From positions 2,542,001 through 2,606,000 of the forward strand of contig NC_005027.1 in NCBI RefSeq assembly GCF_000196115.1: DNA of 64,000 nt, given 5' to 3'. Of the stretch, positions 9,466 through 18,456 are shown in pieces; the first letter of the stretch is position 1; the number at the start of each line of letters is the position of its first letter. Source of the stretch: Rhodopirellula baltica SH 1. Lineage in GTDB: Bacteria; Planctomycetota; Planctomycetia; Pirellulales; Pirellulaceae. The position numbers and the translations under genes are program-made. A model generated the notes under the pieces. The model did no database searches. It had not been told where the DNA came from and worked only from the letters and a program-made list of their open reading frames with translations.

Positions 9466-10083
9466 ATGACACGCCCCACCAAACAAAAACTGAGCGGAAC
9501 TCTGCTTCTCACCTGTGTTGTGGCAGCCTTCTCCGTCATCGCGGGAGGATGTGCTCCGCTGCAACTCAGCGCACTGAAAATGCCCAGTATCAAAACACCC
9601 AAACTCAGCGAAATGAGTGGGCTGGCACCCGGTGGCGGTGATTCGGAATCGCGTTTCGACACGGTCGGTTCCGGGGCAATGATGACGACCGGAACATTCA
9701 ATGAAGAGGTCTATCACAAAGTTCGCGAAGCCAAAGCGAACTCCTCGATCGTGTTGCAAATCGTCGGCGACCAAACGCCCGTTCGCGTGCTCCCGCTGCC
9801 ACCGGCTTCGGGTGCGACCCCACAGGGCCCATCCGTCTTCGTCAGCACCTTGCTCAAGCAAACCGGGGTCGACAAACGATTCGGACGCATGGAAGCGGTG
9901 TTGTATCGACATTCAACCGATTCGGTCGAAGGTCATCGCATGGAAGTTCAATTCGCGGATCGTGGTGCCGGCGATGTTCGCCCAGAATCGGACTACGCAC
10001 TGCGTGCTGGCGACCGGTTGGTCGTCCGTGAAAGCCAAAGTGGCGGAATATCGTCATTAGTCGATATTGCGTTGCAGCGTTGA
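9466..10083 (+). CDS. Putative lipoprotein of unknown function
   Basis: A 205-residue protein with a type II signal peptide: basic start MTRPTKQK, hydrophobic core LLLTCVVAAFSVIA and lipobox AGGC, so Cys29 would be lipidated. After a Lys/Pro/Ser linker (MPSIKTPKLSEMSG) the folded part has alternating beta-type sequence (SSIVLQIVGDQTPVRVLPLPP) and ends in ALRAGDRLVVRESQSGG. That last motif recalls SLBB/polysaccharide-export type endings, where a protein is read as a barrel strand, but the match is too weak to assign. It ends 111 bases before the tmRNA. Confidence 0.75.
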   Translation: MTRPTKQKLSGTLLLTCVVAAFSVIAGGCAPLQLSALKMPSIKTPKLSEMSGLAPGGGDSESRFDTVGSGAMMTTGTFNEEVYHKVREAKANSSIVLQIVGDQTPVRVLPLPPASGATPQGPSVFVSTLLKQTGVDKRFGRMEAVLYRHSTDSVEGHRMEVQFADRGAGDVRPESDYALRAGDRLVVRESQSGGISSLVDIALQR

Positions 10084-10194
10084 TTTTGTCGACGTATCCC
10101 GACGTTTTGTGAACAATTCGCGTTGGAATTCATGACAAACCCCACGACGAACAGCGAACCATTCGGGTAGAATGAACGTCTGATGAAGAAGCAA

Positions 10195-10571
<377 letters not shown>

Positions 10572-10575
10572 CTTC

Positions 10576-10613
10576 AAAAGCCGAGTTGTGAGCAATCGCA
10601 ACTCGGCTTTTTC
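10576..10613 (+). terminator. Terminator of the tmRNA gene
   Basis: A perfect 13-bp stem (10576-10588 with 10599-10611) with a 10-base loop ends in a T run interrupted by one C. It begins five bases after the mature tmRNA 3' end. Confidence 0.93.
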
Positions 10614-10649
10614 TTTACCCCGTTCCAAGTGAGCCTGGCGTCCAGGCTG

Positions 10650-11402
10650 TCATGAACGCGACGTCGGTTCGCGAACCGGACGCACGTGATCCTCAAACGG
10701 GACATGACGTCGCCGAAAGGTTTCACCGTCGACGAATCGCGGGCGGCTGATTCGGTCCATTCGGAAGTGCCGAAAATCGTCACGAGCAGGATCCCAAGCC
10801 ACCAAATACCACAGCGGCGGCAAGATCAGCACGGCTTGCGGTTCCACCTTTCGACGCGTCTCAACACCTTTGGCGTCTCGGTACTGGAATTGAAGATGCA
10901 ATCGCCGGAGAAACGCGGTCTCGAATGCGGGCAACAGCGTCGGCGTCATCTTCCCCATGTTCGAGATGTCCACCTGCGGGGCAAGCGTCCCGACGTACAG
11001 ACATTTAAATAGTCGGCGTAAATCACGGATCTTGTCCGTCGGCAAAGCCTTCTCGATTTTCGCGAGCCCGGTATCCGCGAGCCCCAGAAACGGAATACTC
11101 CCGGTCGCACGCATCGCCGAAACGCTGATGATCAACGCGAAGACCTCCGAGACGGACAATCTCGCGGTGGTCAAAACCGATTGCGGATCGAGTTGCAATC
11201 CACCGCCGCGTCCCGGTTCCGAATGAATGGCAAAACCTTGGTCGCGAAGAGCACTGATGTCACGCAGCACAGTGCGTCGGGATGCCCCAACCTCTGTCAC
11301 CAATCCAGCGATCGTCATGGTTCCGTTGCGGCGAAGAAGACGCACGATCGCGTCTTGTCGAGGGCGAGCACTCAATTCACAAACCACATTCAATGGTGAC
11401 AC
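10650..11402 (-). CDS. HTH/WYL-domain transcriptional regulator
   Basis: A 250-residue cytoplasmic regulator of the YafY/DeoR-like class. Residues 12-60 form a winged helix-turn-helix (RQDAIVRLLRRNGTMTIAGL, then RRTVLRDISALRDQGF). The C-terminal half has the WYL ligand-binding domain with the signature PLWYLVAWDPARDDFRHFRM and DRIS. WYL domains usually sense a ligand, often nucleic acid, and several control DNA damage or defence genes; others control catabolism. The start codon is GTG at 11402. It is divergent from the epoxide-hydrolase-like gene with only 76 bases between them, so it probably controls that gene and itself. Confidence 0.88.
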   Translation of the reverse strand: MSPLNVVCELSARPRQDAIVRLLRRNGTMTIAGLVTEVGASRRTVLRDISALRDQGFAIHSEPGRGGGLQLDPQSVLTTARLSVSEVFALIISVSAMRATGSIPFLGLADTGLAKIEKALPTDKIRDLRRLFKCLYVGTLAPQVDISNMGKMTPTLLPAFETAFLRRLHLQFQYRDAKGVETRRKVEPQAVLILPPLWYLVAWDPARDDFRHFRMDRISRPRFVDGETFRRRHVPFEDHVRPVREPTSRS

Positions 11403-11478
11403 GTTTTGGCACCGTTTCGTTCTACGCTAAGCGTGCTCGTGTTCGCAAGCAGATTCCGAAGTTGCGACACACAACGAA

Positions 11479-12474
11479 ATGACCGCCCCAAAACAACCAG
11501 GTATTGGAATGACTATCTCGACCGCTTTTCCCAAACCCACTCTGATTTCAATCAACGGTGTGGAACTTGAAGTCTTCCAGGCGGGTCAAGAAAACGCCGG
11601 AAACCCAATCGTGCTTTGTCACGGTTGGCCGGAACATGCATTCTCTTGGCGTCACCAAATGTCCGCGCTCGCCACAGCCGGATTCCACGTCATCGCGCCC
11701 AACCAGCGCGGCTATGGAAACTCATCGTGTCCCACCGAAGTGACCGCCTACGACCTCGAGCATCTGGCGGGAGACCTTGTCGCACTTCTGGATCACTTCG
11801 GATACGACGATGCGACCTTCGTCGGTCACGACTGGGGCGCGATGGTGGTTTGGGGGCTGACTCTGTTGCATCCTCGCCGCGTGAATCGAGTGATCAACCT
11901 CGCGCTGCCTTACCAAGAGCGTGGCGACAAACCCTGGATTGAGTTTCTGGAAGAACTCTTCGGGAGCGACCACTACTTCGTTCATTTCAACCGGCGTCCC
12001 GGGGTTGCGGATACAGTGCTGAACGAAAACACGTCCCAGTTCCTTCGCAACCTGTTCCGTAAGAACGTGCCGCCGGCACCCCCCGAACCGGGCATGATGA
12101 TGATCAACCTTGCCAAAGCAGAAACGCCACGAGGCGAGCCGCTGATGAATGACGATGAACTGGCCGTCTTCATCTCCGCGTTTGAATCGACGGGATTCAC
12201 CAGCAGCATCAACTGGTATCGAAACCTGGATCGAAACTGGCGATTGTTGGCCGACGTCAATCCAATCATTCAGCAGCCCACACTGATGATCCATGGCGAC
12301 CGAGACATCATTCCCCAGTTCGAAAGACTGACCGAATACGTCCCCAACGCCGACGTGATCAACCTGGACTGCGGCCATTGGATCCAGCAAGAACAACCAG
12401 GGCAAACCAACCAAGCCATCTTGAACTGGCTAACGCAGCAACATGGCAATCAAGCAGGTGAGCAGAAGCCATGA
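11479..12474 (+). CDS. Alpha/beta hydrolase, epoxide hydrolase-like
   Basis: A 331-residue alpha/beta-fold enzyme. Motifs are HGWPE at 48-52 (oxyanion hole), GHDWG at 116-120 with D118 as nucleophile, a cap region with NWYRNLDRNW that supplies a Tyr as in epoxide hydrolases, GDRDIIP (acid) and CGHW (catalytic His). The Asp nucleophile points to an epoxide hydrolase or haloalkane/fluoroacetate dehalogenase rather than an esterase. The HGWPE and cap Tyr favour epoxide hydrolase. The start at 11479 was kept, but an internal Met at residue 11 is an alternative. The divergent WYL regulator suggests induction by a small molecule. Confidence 0.88.
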   Translation: MTAPKQPGIGMTISTAFPKPTLISINGVELEVFQAGQENAGNPIVLCHGWPEHAFSWRHQMSALATAGFHVIAPNQRGYGNSSCPTEVTAYDLEHLAGDLVALLDHFGYDDATFVGHDWGAMVVWGLTLLHPRRVNRVINLALPYQERGDKPWIEFLEELFGSDHYFVHFNRRPGVADTVLNENTSQFLRNLFRKNVPPAPPEPGMMMINLAKAETPRGEPLMNDDELAVFISAFESTGFTSSINWYRNLDRNWRLLADVNPIIQQPTLMIHGDRDIIPQFERLTEYVPNADVINLDCGHWIQQEQPGQTNQAILNWLTQQHGNQAGEQKP

Positions 12475-12574
12475 GATGAAACCGAACAGACCAGAACGGG
12501 CTCAACACGCATCCAAGTGTCAACGAGTGTGTGAGCCATTCAGGCGTACGCGAGGGTGCGGAGCCGAGCCAAAA

Positions 12575-12793
12575 AAATACCGGGAAACCCCACAGCGGCT
12601 CAAACTCGAACCGCCTTTCTCCTCGGGTGTCGTATCCGGGGCGTTTCTTTCCGCAGCCACTGCAAACGGGGCGACTTCGCGCGTGCGGCCTGATGCTGAT
12701 CCAGATCGCTTGGTTGTCCTCGCTCCAACGGATGCTTGTGTAGACAACCCCCTTTTGCTTTTCGGCTCGGTTGAGGATAGTTTTGAGCTGCAT
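12575..12793 (-). pseudogene. ISL3-family transposase, N-terminal fragment
   Basis: Reading leftward from the ATG at 12793, about 73 residues look like the zinc-ribbon N-terminus of an ISL3-type transposase: MQLKTILNRAEKQKG, then RPVCSGCGKKRPGYD with a CxxC pair, and FEFEPLWGFPVFF. Similarity stops there and the frame runs into sequence of a different, repeat-like character. The DDE catalytic part is absent, so this is debris of an insertion sequence. The second CxxC pair of the zinc finger is also missing. It marks past transposition at the left edge of the accessory segment. Confidence 0.7.
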
Positions 12794-12886
12794 CTTGTCG
12801 GTCCTGGGTTGTTGCTGAAGTGTTGCAACAACATCAATAGCTCAGTGTCCGGCAAGATGCATCTTTTTTGTGACGTGATTGCTGGA

Positions 12887-12962
12887 GCCCCTTCCGCCTC
12901 GCCTTCGCATCGGCCTGACACTGGCCCGGCCCAGGACGATGCGAAGGCGAGGCGGGAGGGGC
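12887..12962. repeat. Long inverted repeat (26-base arms)
   Basis: Bases 12887-12912 and 12937-12962 are complementary over 26 positions with one mismatch, separated by 24 bases. The transcript of either strand would form a very stable GC-rich hairpin. There is no T run, so it is not a plain terminator. It lies in a gene-poor stretch (12794-13105) between the transposase fragment and the end of the zinc-ribbon/HEPN gene, and looks like a mobile palindromic element. Nothing else was seen in that stretch. Confidence 0.8.
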
Positions 12963-13105
12963 GGCCCCATTCTGCTGAGCCCCGTGCCGAGGTCGACCCA
13001 CGCTCCCCCATTTCAACCAAGTCCCAAGACGTTTCCCCCCACCGATTCGGCGGAAGCGCCTCATTTCGCAAACGGAAAACCTCCGCTTTTTGTTTACCAA
13101 TCAGC

Positions 13106-15070
13106 TCAACGATCCTCTGTGGATCGATGTGGTTTCCATGGCGTCTCTGCCACTTGCGAATCAATATCTTCCACGAAGTTACGGACCTTGGAGATTGCGG
13201 AATCAATTTCCGGAACGGTAAGCGAAAGAACCCGCCCCTTCTTTGTGCGTCCATTGCGATGAACGATATTATGCCGTGCATTCACGATCCTCTGCAAATC
13301 GGCAAATGCGTCTCCGGTCGGAAACTTGACCTTCAGAACTTTCTTGAACAGTGGCTCAACTTTTGGCAGGTTATGAAACACTTGATCGACGAGATATTTT
13401 TTGACCACCGTTTGGCTGTGGATCTCCCAGTCAATTACCTCGTCTAGCTTGTATTTACGATCAGCGAAATCAGGAGTTGCTCTGGCGAAGCGATTTCGCA
13501 ACACCTTGCAACCTACCACTGTGTTAATGAACGTATCCGAAAGATATGTCTCCATCGACGCCACTACACCCGCGAAAACTTGGCGATACAGAACCTGCTG
13601 CAACGCCGCGTCAGGCGACTCAAGCAAAGCCAGTCGCGACAAGCTGTCGATGGAATCAGTGAAGGTCGCGTAGGAAGTTACGTTTTCTGAAATCGCACGG
13701 GCAAGGGCGTTTTCAAGTTTTCCTTTCCGAGCAAGTTTGTTGCATTCAGGGCACTGTCGGCGATTAACGCGATTCTGGACGGACTCCAACCAAACGTGCT
13801 CGGAGTTGACATCACATATCCACCATCGTTTGGTTGCGCTCTGACGAGTAACGTCGGCGGGAGTCACGTCACCGTTCTGGGTCGGATGCCATGTCGCAGC
13901 AATCTCGGCGTCTACTGCAGCTAAGCAAGTTTTTGAATCAGCTCGCAAACCGCTGCAAAAAGGACAGCCCGCACCTTTGGTGCGACGAAAAACGTGAGCT
14001 TGCCAGACATGCTCTGGCTCATTGGAACATTGCCACATCATTTTCTTAGAACTACCCGGCGACACGGTCATCGGATCAATGCCAGGATTAAGGGTAGGAT
14101 GCCATTCGGCAAGAAGCTCAGGATAGGTGTGACCGAACGACTCTTCTGCTCGAACGACACCTTGTCTCATTGGGCTAACACACATCAAGCACTTTCGCTG
14201 TCGACCGTGAACCTTTTTGATCGGATCCTGCCACTCGTGGCTAGGATCTTTGGGACACTGCCACCACACCTTCTCTTTAGAACCATGAGAAACGCTTTCC
14301 GGTGTTGTTGTCCCGTTCTTCGTTGGATGCCAGTAGTCCAACAGCTCTGGGGCAGTTTCGTTCAATCCCCGCCGTGTAGCGACCTTTCCTGATGATGAAT
14401 TCGCCGCCCTAAAAGTTCCTGAGCGACACACCGGACAGCTACCTTTGCCACGCTTTCGGGTTTCGATGGCAGCCCTCCACTCATGCTCTGGGTTTTCACG
14501 ACATTGCCACCAAACTCTCTCAGGATTGGAACTGGAAAACATTTCTGGCGTCAGCGAGCCATTTTTCGTTGGATGCCATTCCGCTGCCAATTGTGGAGAC
14601 TTGCGAGCTAACGAATTGTTGAGTTTCCGACATTGGGGACATTGGCTGCCTTCGGTTCGATTGGCAACTTCAGATTCCCACTCATGCGACGGGTCAGTCC
14701 GACATCGCCACCAAAGGCGTTTGTTCGACTTCGGCGCGAACTGCTCCGGTCGCGCGTCACCGTTCTTGGTCGGATGAAATTCAACAGCAACGTCGGGAAA
14801 CAACGCAACGATTGAATCCTCGGCAAGCACCTTCCGTCCTGAACAGTAGGGACAGCCTTGTTTCTTAATCGCTCGGGTTGCAACGCTAGCTTGCCAAAAA
14901 TGCCGGCGATCCTTTCTGCACCTCCACCAAGCCCGATAGCTACTATTGTATGGAACCTCATCCCGCTGGAACCTGATGTTCTTTGTTGGATCCCATTCTT
15001 CCGCGACCTCGAGTGAGTACGCCACCAATAGTGGCACGCGAATACCCGTATGTTGTAGCGTTCTGCCCAT
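13106..15070 (-). CDS. Six zinc-ribbon repeats fused to a HEPN-like domain
   Basis: A 654-residue protein of unknown function. Residues 14-447 hold six repeats of about 68 residues that resemble DUF4379 (probable zinc-ribbon). Each has E-[WF]-[HD]-P-T-x-N, then a WWxC-type motif, an H-x-W motif and a final CPxC-type pair (for example CPYC at 73-76, CPQC, CPVC, CLMC, CPFC, CPEC). Residues 450-654 are helical and carry RHNIVH at 599-604, an Rx4H motif as in HEPN RNases, preceded by SMETYLSDTF, as in RiboL-PSP-type HEPN domains. DUF4379 repeats are more often fused to nuclease folds, so a nucleic-acid effector or defence role is inferred. The ATG at 15070 abuts a TATAAT, so the true start may be GTG 15037 or 15025. 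Flanks contain IS and repeat remains; sample lines look less GC-rich than neighbours. Confidence 0.85.
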   Translation of the reverse strand: MGRTLQHTGIRVPLLVAYSLEVAEEWDPTKNIRFQRDEVPYNSSYRAWWRCRKDRRHFWQASVATRAIKKQGCPYCSGRKVLAEDSIVALFPDVAVEFHPTKNGDARPEQFAPKSNKRLWWRCRTDPSHEWESEVANRTEGSQCPQCRKLNNSLARKSPQLAAEWHPTKNGSLTPEMFSSSNPERVWWQCRENPEHEWRAAIETRKRGKGSCPVCRSGTFRAANSSSGKVATRRGLNETAPELLDYWHPTKNGTTTPESVSHGSKEKVWWQCPKDPSHEWQDPIKKVHGRQRKCLMCVSPMRQGVVRAEESFGHTYPELLAEWHPTLNPGIDPMTVSPGSSKKMMWQCSNEPEHVWQAHVFRRTKGAGCPFCSGLRADSKTCLAAVDAEIAATWHPTQNGDVTPADVTRQSATKRWWICDVNSEHVWLESVQNRVNRRQCPECNKLARKGKLENALARAISENVTSYATFTDSIDSLSRLALLESPDAALQQVLYRQVFAGVVASMETYLSDTFINTVVGCKVLRNRFARATPDFADRKYKLDEVIDWEIHSQTVVKKYLVDQVFHNLPKVEPLFKKVLKVKFPTGDAFADLQRIVNARHNIVHRNGRTKKGRVLSLTVPEIDSAISKVRNFVEDIDSQVAETPWKPHRSTEDR

Positions 15071-15076
15071 ATTATA
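15071..15076 (-). promoter_or_regulatory. Candidate -10 box of the zinc-ribbon/HEPN gene
   Basis: A perfect TATAAT on the minus strand lies immediately before the annotated ATG (15070-15068). No clear -35 box is seen at the right distance. If used, transcription would begin inside the first codons, implying a leaderless message from a downstream GTG, or that the match is chance. Confidence 0.35.
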
Positions 15077-15175
15077 TCCGTTGCGTTACACCACCAGTCA
15101 CTCAGCGTGGCGACAGTTTCGGCTTCGTTACTGCAAGCAGTCTATTTCTGCCTATTAAGCACGTGAGCGGGAGTC

Positions 15176-15263
15176 ATTGGGCTTGATCACGTAGCGGCGT
15201 CTCTCCGAGACGCTGTCATTTGCGAGTCTCAGAGAGACTCGCCTACGTGAGGTTTTACCCAAT
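15176..15263. repeat. Nested palindromic repeat (REP/BIME-like)
   Basis: Arms 15187-15213 and 15224-15250 are inverted copies with about five mismatches in 27 positions. Each arm is itself a small hairpin: GCGTCTC/GAGACGC around TCC, and GAGTCTC/GAGACTC around AGA. The outer sequence ATTGGG (15176-15181) also pairs with CCCAAT (15258-15263). This nested symmetry is what REP doublets or miniature non-autonomous elements show. It lies about 100 bases upstream of the zinc-ribbon/HEPN gene. Confidence 0.75.
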
Positions 15264-16049
15264 CATTCCTGCCGAGGTGCTTAGCTCATTGCGGTTGCAG
15301 CATGCTAACTTCATTGCCCCCCAGTCTACCAAGATCCCGTGCATTTCAGAAGAGACACATTCGCCGGCGTCAATTGCGACTTCTTCATGAGACGCATATC
15401 ACGCAGAAAATCGTTTGCATCACTATAGGAACCATCATATTCAGCAATAGACACGGGGTCGTCAAAAGACTGGGGGGCGTTGCTTGGCAGATGCCCCGTG
15501 ACCGCTCTTGCTTCGCCCCGAAACGGAAGCGGAAACTGTCTGACTTCGGACGGCCTTGTTTCGAATTTTCAGATGTGGGGAGTTCCCTTGCGACTTTGGT
15601 TTCGATTTCTTGCTTGGGTTTGTAAGTTGGTACGGCGTGCCGTTTGCGGATGCCGAATCCAACCACAAAAGATCGGCATAAAAAAGTAGCCCCTTCGTCT
15701 CGTTCGACCAGCGGAGATGGGCGGCGGAGCGACCGCTATTAACAGCGTGAGCGAACCACCTGTCGCCGCTCCGCGGCTTTGTTGTGCTGCGGTCGCCCAG
15801 GGGCCCTCGGGTTGAAAACCCGAGGCTGTCGAGTGTCACCGCTCGGCGGTTTGATCGGGGAGCGTTGAAACATGCTTCAACGCCTAAGACCAGACACGAT
15901 CACCATGCACCTCATTATCTAACCAACCACCATTCGTGATCCGTTCCCTGTTCAGCGTCTCTTCGATGCACCTCAAACGAACGAAGGATTCGGCACGTGA
16001 GATCGCCGACGGGTTGATCAGACAGGCGAATTTTTGTGCGAGCGTGAGT
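15264..16049. other. Gene-poor repeat-like region with coding remnants
   Basis: No intact gene is seen in 786 bases. Perfect small hairpins occur at about 15807-15827 (9-bp stem, CCTCGGGTT/AACCCGAGG) and 15863-15884 (8-bp stem). On the minus strand, a frame at 15462-15839 encodes a 125-residue product (GLLFYADLLWLDSASANG and so on) that reminds me of the Rhodopirellula-only repeated families such as DUF1589; I am not sure. In another minus frame near 15320-15540, a stretch with FDDPVSIAEYDGSYSDAND looks protein-like but is open at one end only. Both are probably decayed or repeat-derived. Confidence 0.4.
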
Positions 16050-17309
16050 TCATTTCCTTTCCTTCCAAGTGATCTTTGCGGTTTGCATTTCGATATCGAG
16101 AAAGACGCTCGCTGATTCAAACTCTCGCGTGTAAGCGGTGCCATCTTTCACCGCGGGTCCCTTGGGTGGCCCCAAGGGTTTGTCGTATTCAGGGAACCGG
16201 GTGAGTCACACGGCGCTGTCGTTGTTGTTCACGCTGTATCCATCATGAGGAAGGAAGTAGCTGTACTTTTCGGCGCAGATCAAGAACAGCGCCAAGCAAT
16301 ACTCCAGACGTGGCTGGATGTTGGCGCCCCGTGCCACTTTCTTGCGACTGTCATCAATCTTCAGCCCTGTGAGCGCCGCGTCACCCAGGCCAATCGACAT
16401 GGCGATGATCTTCCCCTGACGCGCCGCGGACTGAACGGCATCGATCCCTTTCGCCAAATACTCCACCCGTGTCAGGCCATTGGCCTGGCTCTCAATGCCT
16501 TCCAAGTAAGATCCATCAAAGTACCGCATCGTGTCCAAGCCAGAATCTGTCAGCCTGGCTCGGATGACATTGGCCAACAGCATCTTGTGGGGTGGAATCC
16601 GGTCCTTCAGATCTTGCATCATCGAGAAGTAGCCGTCGGTAACTTCCTGCTTCTTCTCGGCTCCGATCTCCGCACGAAGGTAGGCTGGCTCAAGGGCTTT
16701 GATGTTGCCATCCAAAAAGATCCCGTCGATCTCATCGTGGCTTGCCATTTCCACGCAGTGATCGACCCACCATCGACGGACATCAGGATTAGACAGGTCG
16801 TAGATTTCCCGAACGCCACGATGCAGCTTTCGGTTGCCGTCTTTGCCCTGCAGGAAGGCTCCGGGAATGTCCCTCAACCCGTCATTGGTCTTGTAGCCGG
16901 AATAGTTGCACATGACATTTCGGTAGTACAGAACACACGTGTCCTCGTTAACAGACTTGATCGCTTTGGCTGCCGCGAGAGACCCCGCCTCGGTGGATCC
17001 ATGAGTCCGACTCCCCGTGGTCTTCTCCAACGTGATCAAAGGGAATCCGCTCAATTAGTCCAACTCTTCGGGCGTGAAATCGGTCGCCTTTCGAATGTGC
17101 ATGTACAAAGGGACTCGATCCCAACTGAATGCAGGTCGAGGCGAAGCGGTGCGGTCGTGGACCGTTCCGTTACCTTCGTCGGATGCGGCAGGTGCGTTGT
17201 TCACTTCAGCGGCAAAACAACCGGTGAGCCAACACGCGGATACAACTATCACCACTGGCACGATGCATCGACTTCTTCTCATTCTGGATCTTCCTTTTGA
17301 GAGTTTCAT
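16050..17309 (-). pseudogene. Glycoside-hydrolase-like gene with two in-frame stops
   Basis: One continuous minus-strand frame of about 420 codons is interrupted by TAA at 17055-17057 and TGA at 16206-16208. The N-terminal part (from ATG 17309 or 17282) has a lipoprotein signal with lipobox LTGC. The middle part resembles putative glycoside hydrolases of planctomycetes (SGFPLITLEKTTGS, RWWVDHCVEMASHDEIDGIF, LDGN, EKYSYFLPHDGY). After the TGA the same frame continues as LTRFPEYDKPLGPPKGPA and ends at 16050. Protein-like sequence runs across both stops without frame change, so each looks like a point mutation (Tyr to TAA, Trp to TGA). A single start at TTG 17054 would give a shortened 282-residue product. 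Confidence 0.8.
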
Positions 17310-17626
17310 CCGTTGTTTTGAATTCTGCCGGAACTCACCGGCCAAGCACACTCATGGGTGAAACAGCAAACACGAGCGTCGCCCCAATCAGAACCGGAGA
17401 CTCATTCCATCGCTGGGTTTGGAAACGATTCTTCCTCTCGAATCGCGACAGGCGTTCGTGTGGGAAGTTGGCAACATCGTAGCGACTACCGTTTCCTGCC
17501 GCGTTCATAGCTCCTGTCCCGTCACGAGACGCACCCCGTGCGGACGCTCATGAGAAATGAACATCCAACACTACGAGGTGATTCGAATCACCTCTCAGAA
17601 GCAATTCAACCAAAAGCAAATGACAC

Positions 17627-18415
17627 ATGGACTTACGACTCAACGACAAAACAGCACTGATCACGGCTTCCTCCGGCGGAATCGGCATGGCCATTGCCAA
17701 AAGAATCGCGGCAGAAGGAGCGACGACGATCATCAACGCTCGCAGCACATCGAGCGTTGAGAAAGCGATCAATGAGATCCAAAAGGAACTGCCGGATGCG
17801 AAGTTGGTTGGACTGGTCGCCGACAACGGAACCGCGGAAGGCATCGCGACAACGACGGATGAACATCCCAACGTCGACATTCTCATCAACAATCTCGGTA
17901 TCTTTGAGCCGGTGGATTTTTTCGACCTGACCGACGATCAATGGAACGAGATCTTTGAGATCAACGTGATGAGCGGCGTGCGATTGGCCCGGCACTATTT
18001 GAAACGTATGCTCGATCAAAACTCCGGACGGATCGTGTTCATCAGCAGCGAATCGGCGATCGTGCCTTCACCAGAAATGGCGCATTACGCGATGACGAAA
18101 ACCGCCCAACTCACTCTTTCGCGAAGTCTTGCCCAACTCACGCAAGGAACGAACGTAACCGTGAATTCAGTCTTGCCAGGTTCGACAGCGACACCGGGCG
18201 TCCAGAAGTTTGTCGGTGATCTGTTTCCAGACGAAGAGTATGAGTCAGCCGAAAAGCGATTCATGGCGGAGAACCGTCCCACCTCGCTGATCCAACGACT
18301 GATCGATCCCGATGAGATCGCAAGCCTCGTCGCGTTTGTCTCCAGCCCGCTCGCTTCGGCCATCAACGGTGCCGCTCTGCGAAGCGATGGCGGCATCGTT
18401 CCAACGATCGCTTAA
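17627..18415 (+). CDS. SDR family oxidoreductase
   Basis: A 262-residue classical short-chain dehydrogenase/reductase with a Rossmann fold. The cofactor motif is TASSGGIG at residues 13-20, the NNLG motif follows in [10 protein letters not shown], the catalytic Ser is in FISSESA, and Y154 and K158 form YAMTK. NADP preference is plausible from the Arg/Ser after strand 2 (INARSTSS). The substrate is unknown. The ending [17 protein letters not shown] is typical for the family. The NmrA-like gene follows after 41 bases, and the two probably form an operon. Confidence 0.92.
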   Translation: MDLRLNDKTALITASSGGIGMAIAKRIAAEGATTIINARSTSSVEKAINEIQKELPDAKLVGLVADNGTAEGIATTTDEHPNVDILINNLGIFEPVDFFDLTDDQWNEIFEINVMSGVRLARHYLKRMLDQNSGRIVFISSESAIVPSPEMAHYAMTKTAQLTLSRSLAQLTQGTNVTVNSVLPGSTATPGVQKFVGDLFPDEEYESAEKRFMAENRPTSLIQRLIDPDEIASLVAFVSSPLASAINGAALRSDGGIVPTIA

Positions 18416-18456
18416 CCTTCGGGTGAACCACGCTCCTGGCATCAACAAGGAACTCG

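Noticed and set aside
16245-17300. 351-codon open frame on the plus strand over the glycoside-hydrolase-like pseudogene
   Set aside because: It is antisense to clear protein-like sequence on the minus strand and its product shows no recognisable family or signal.
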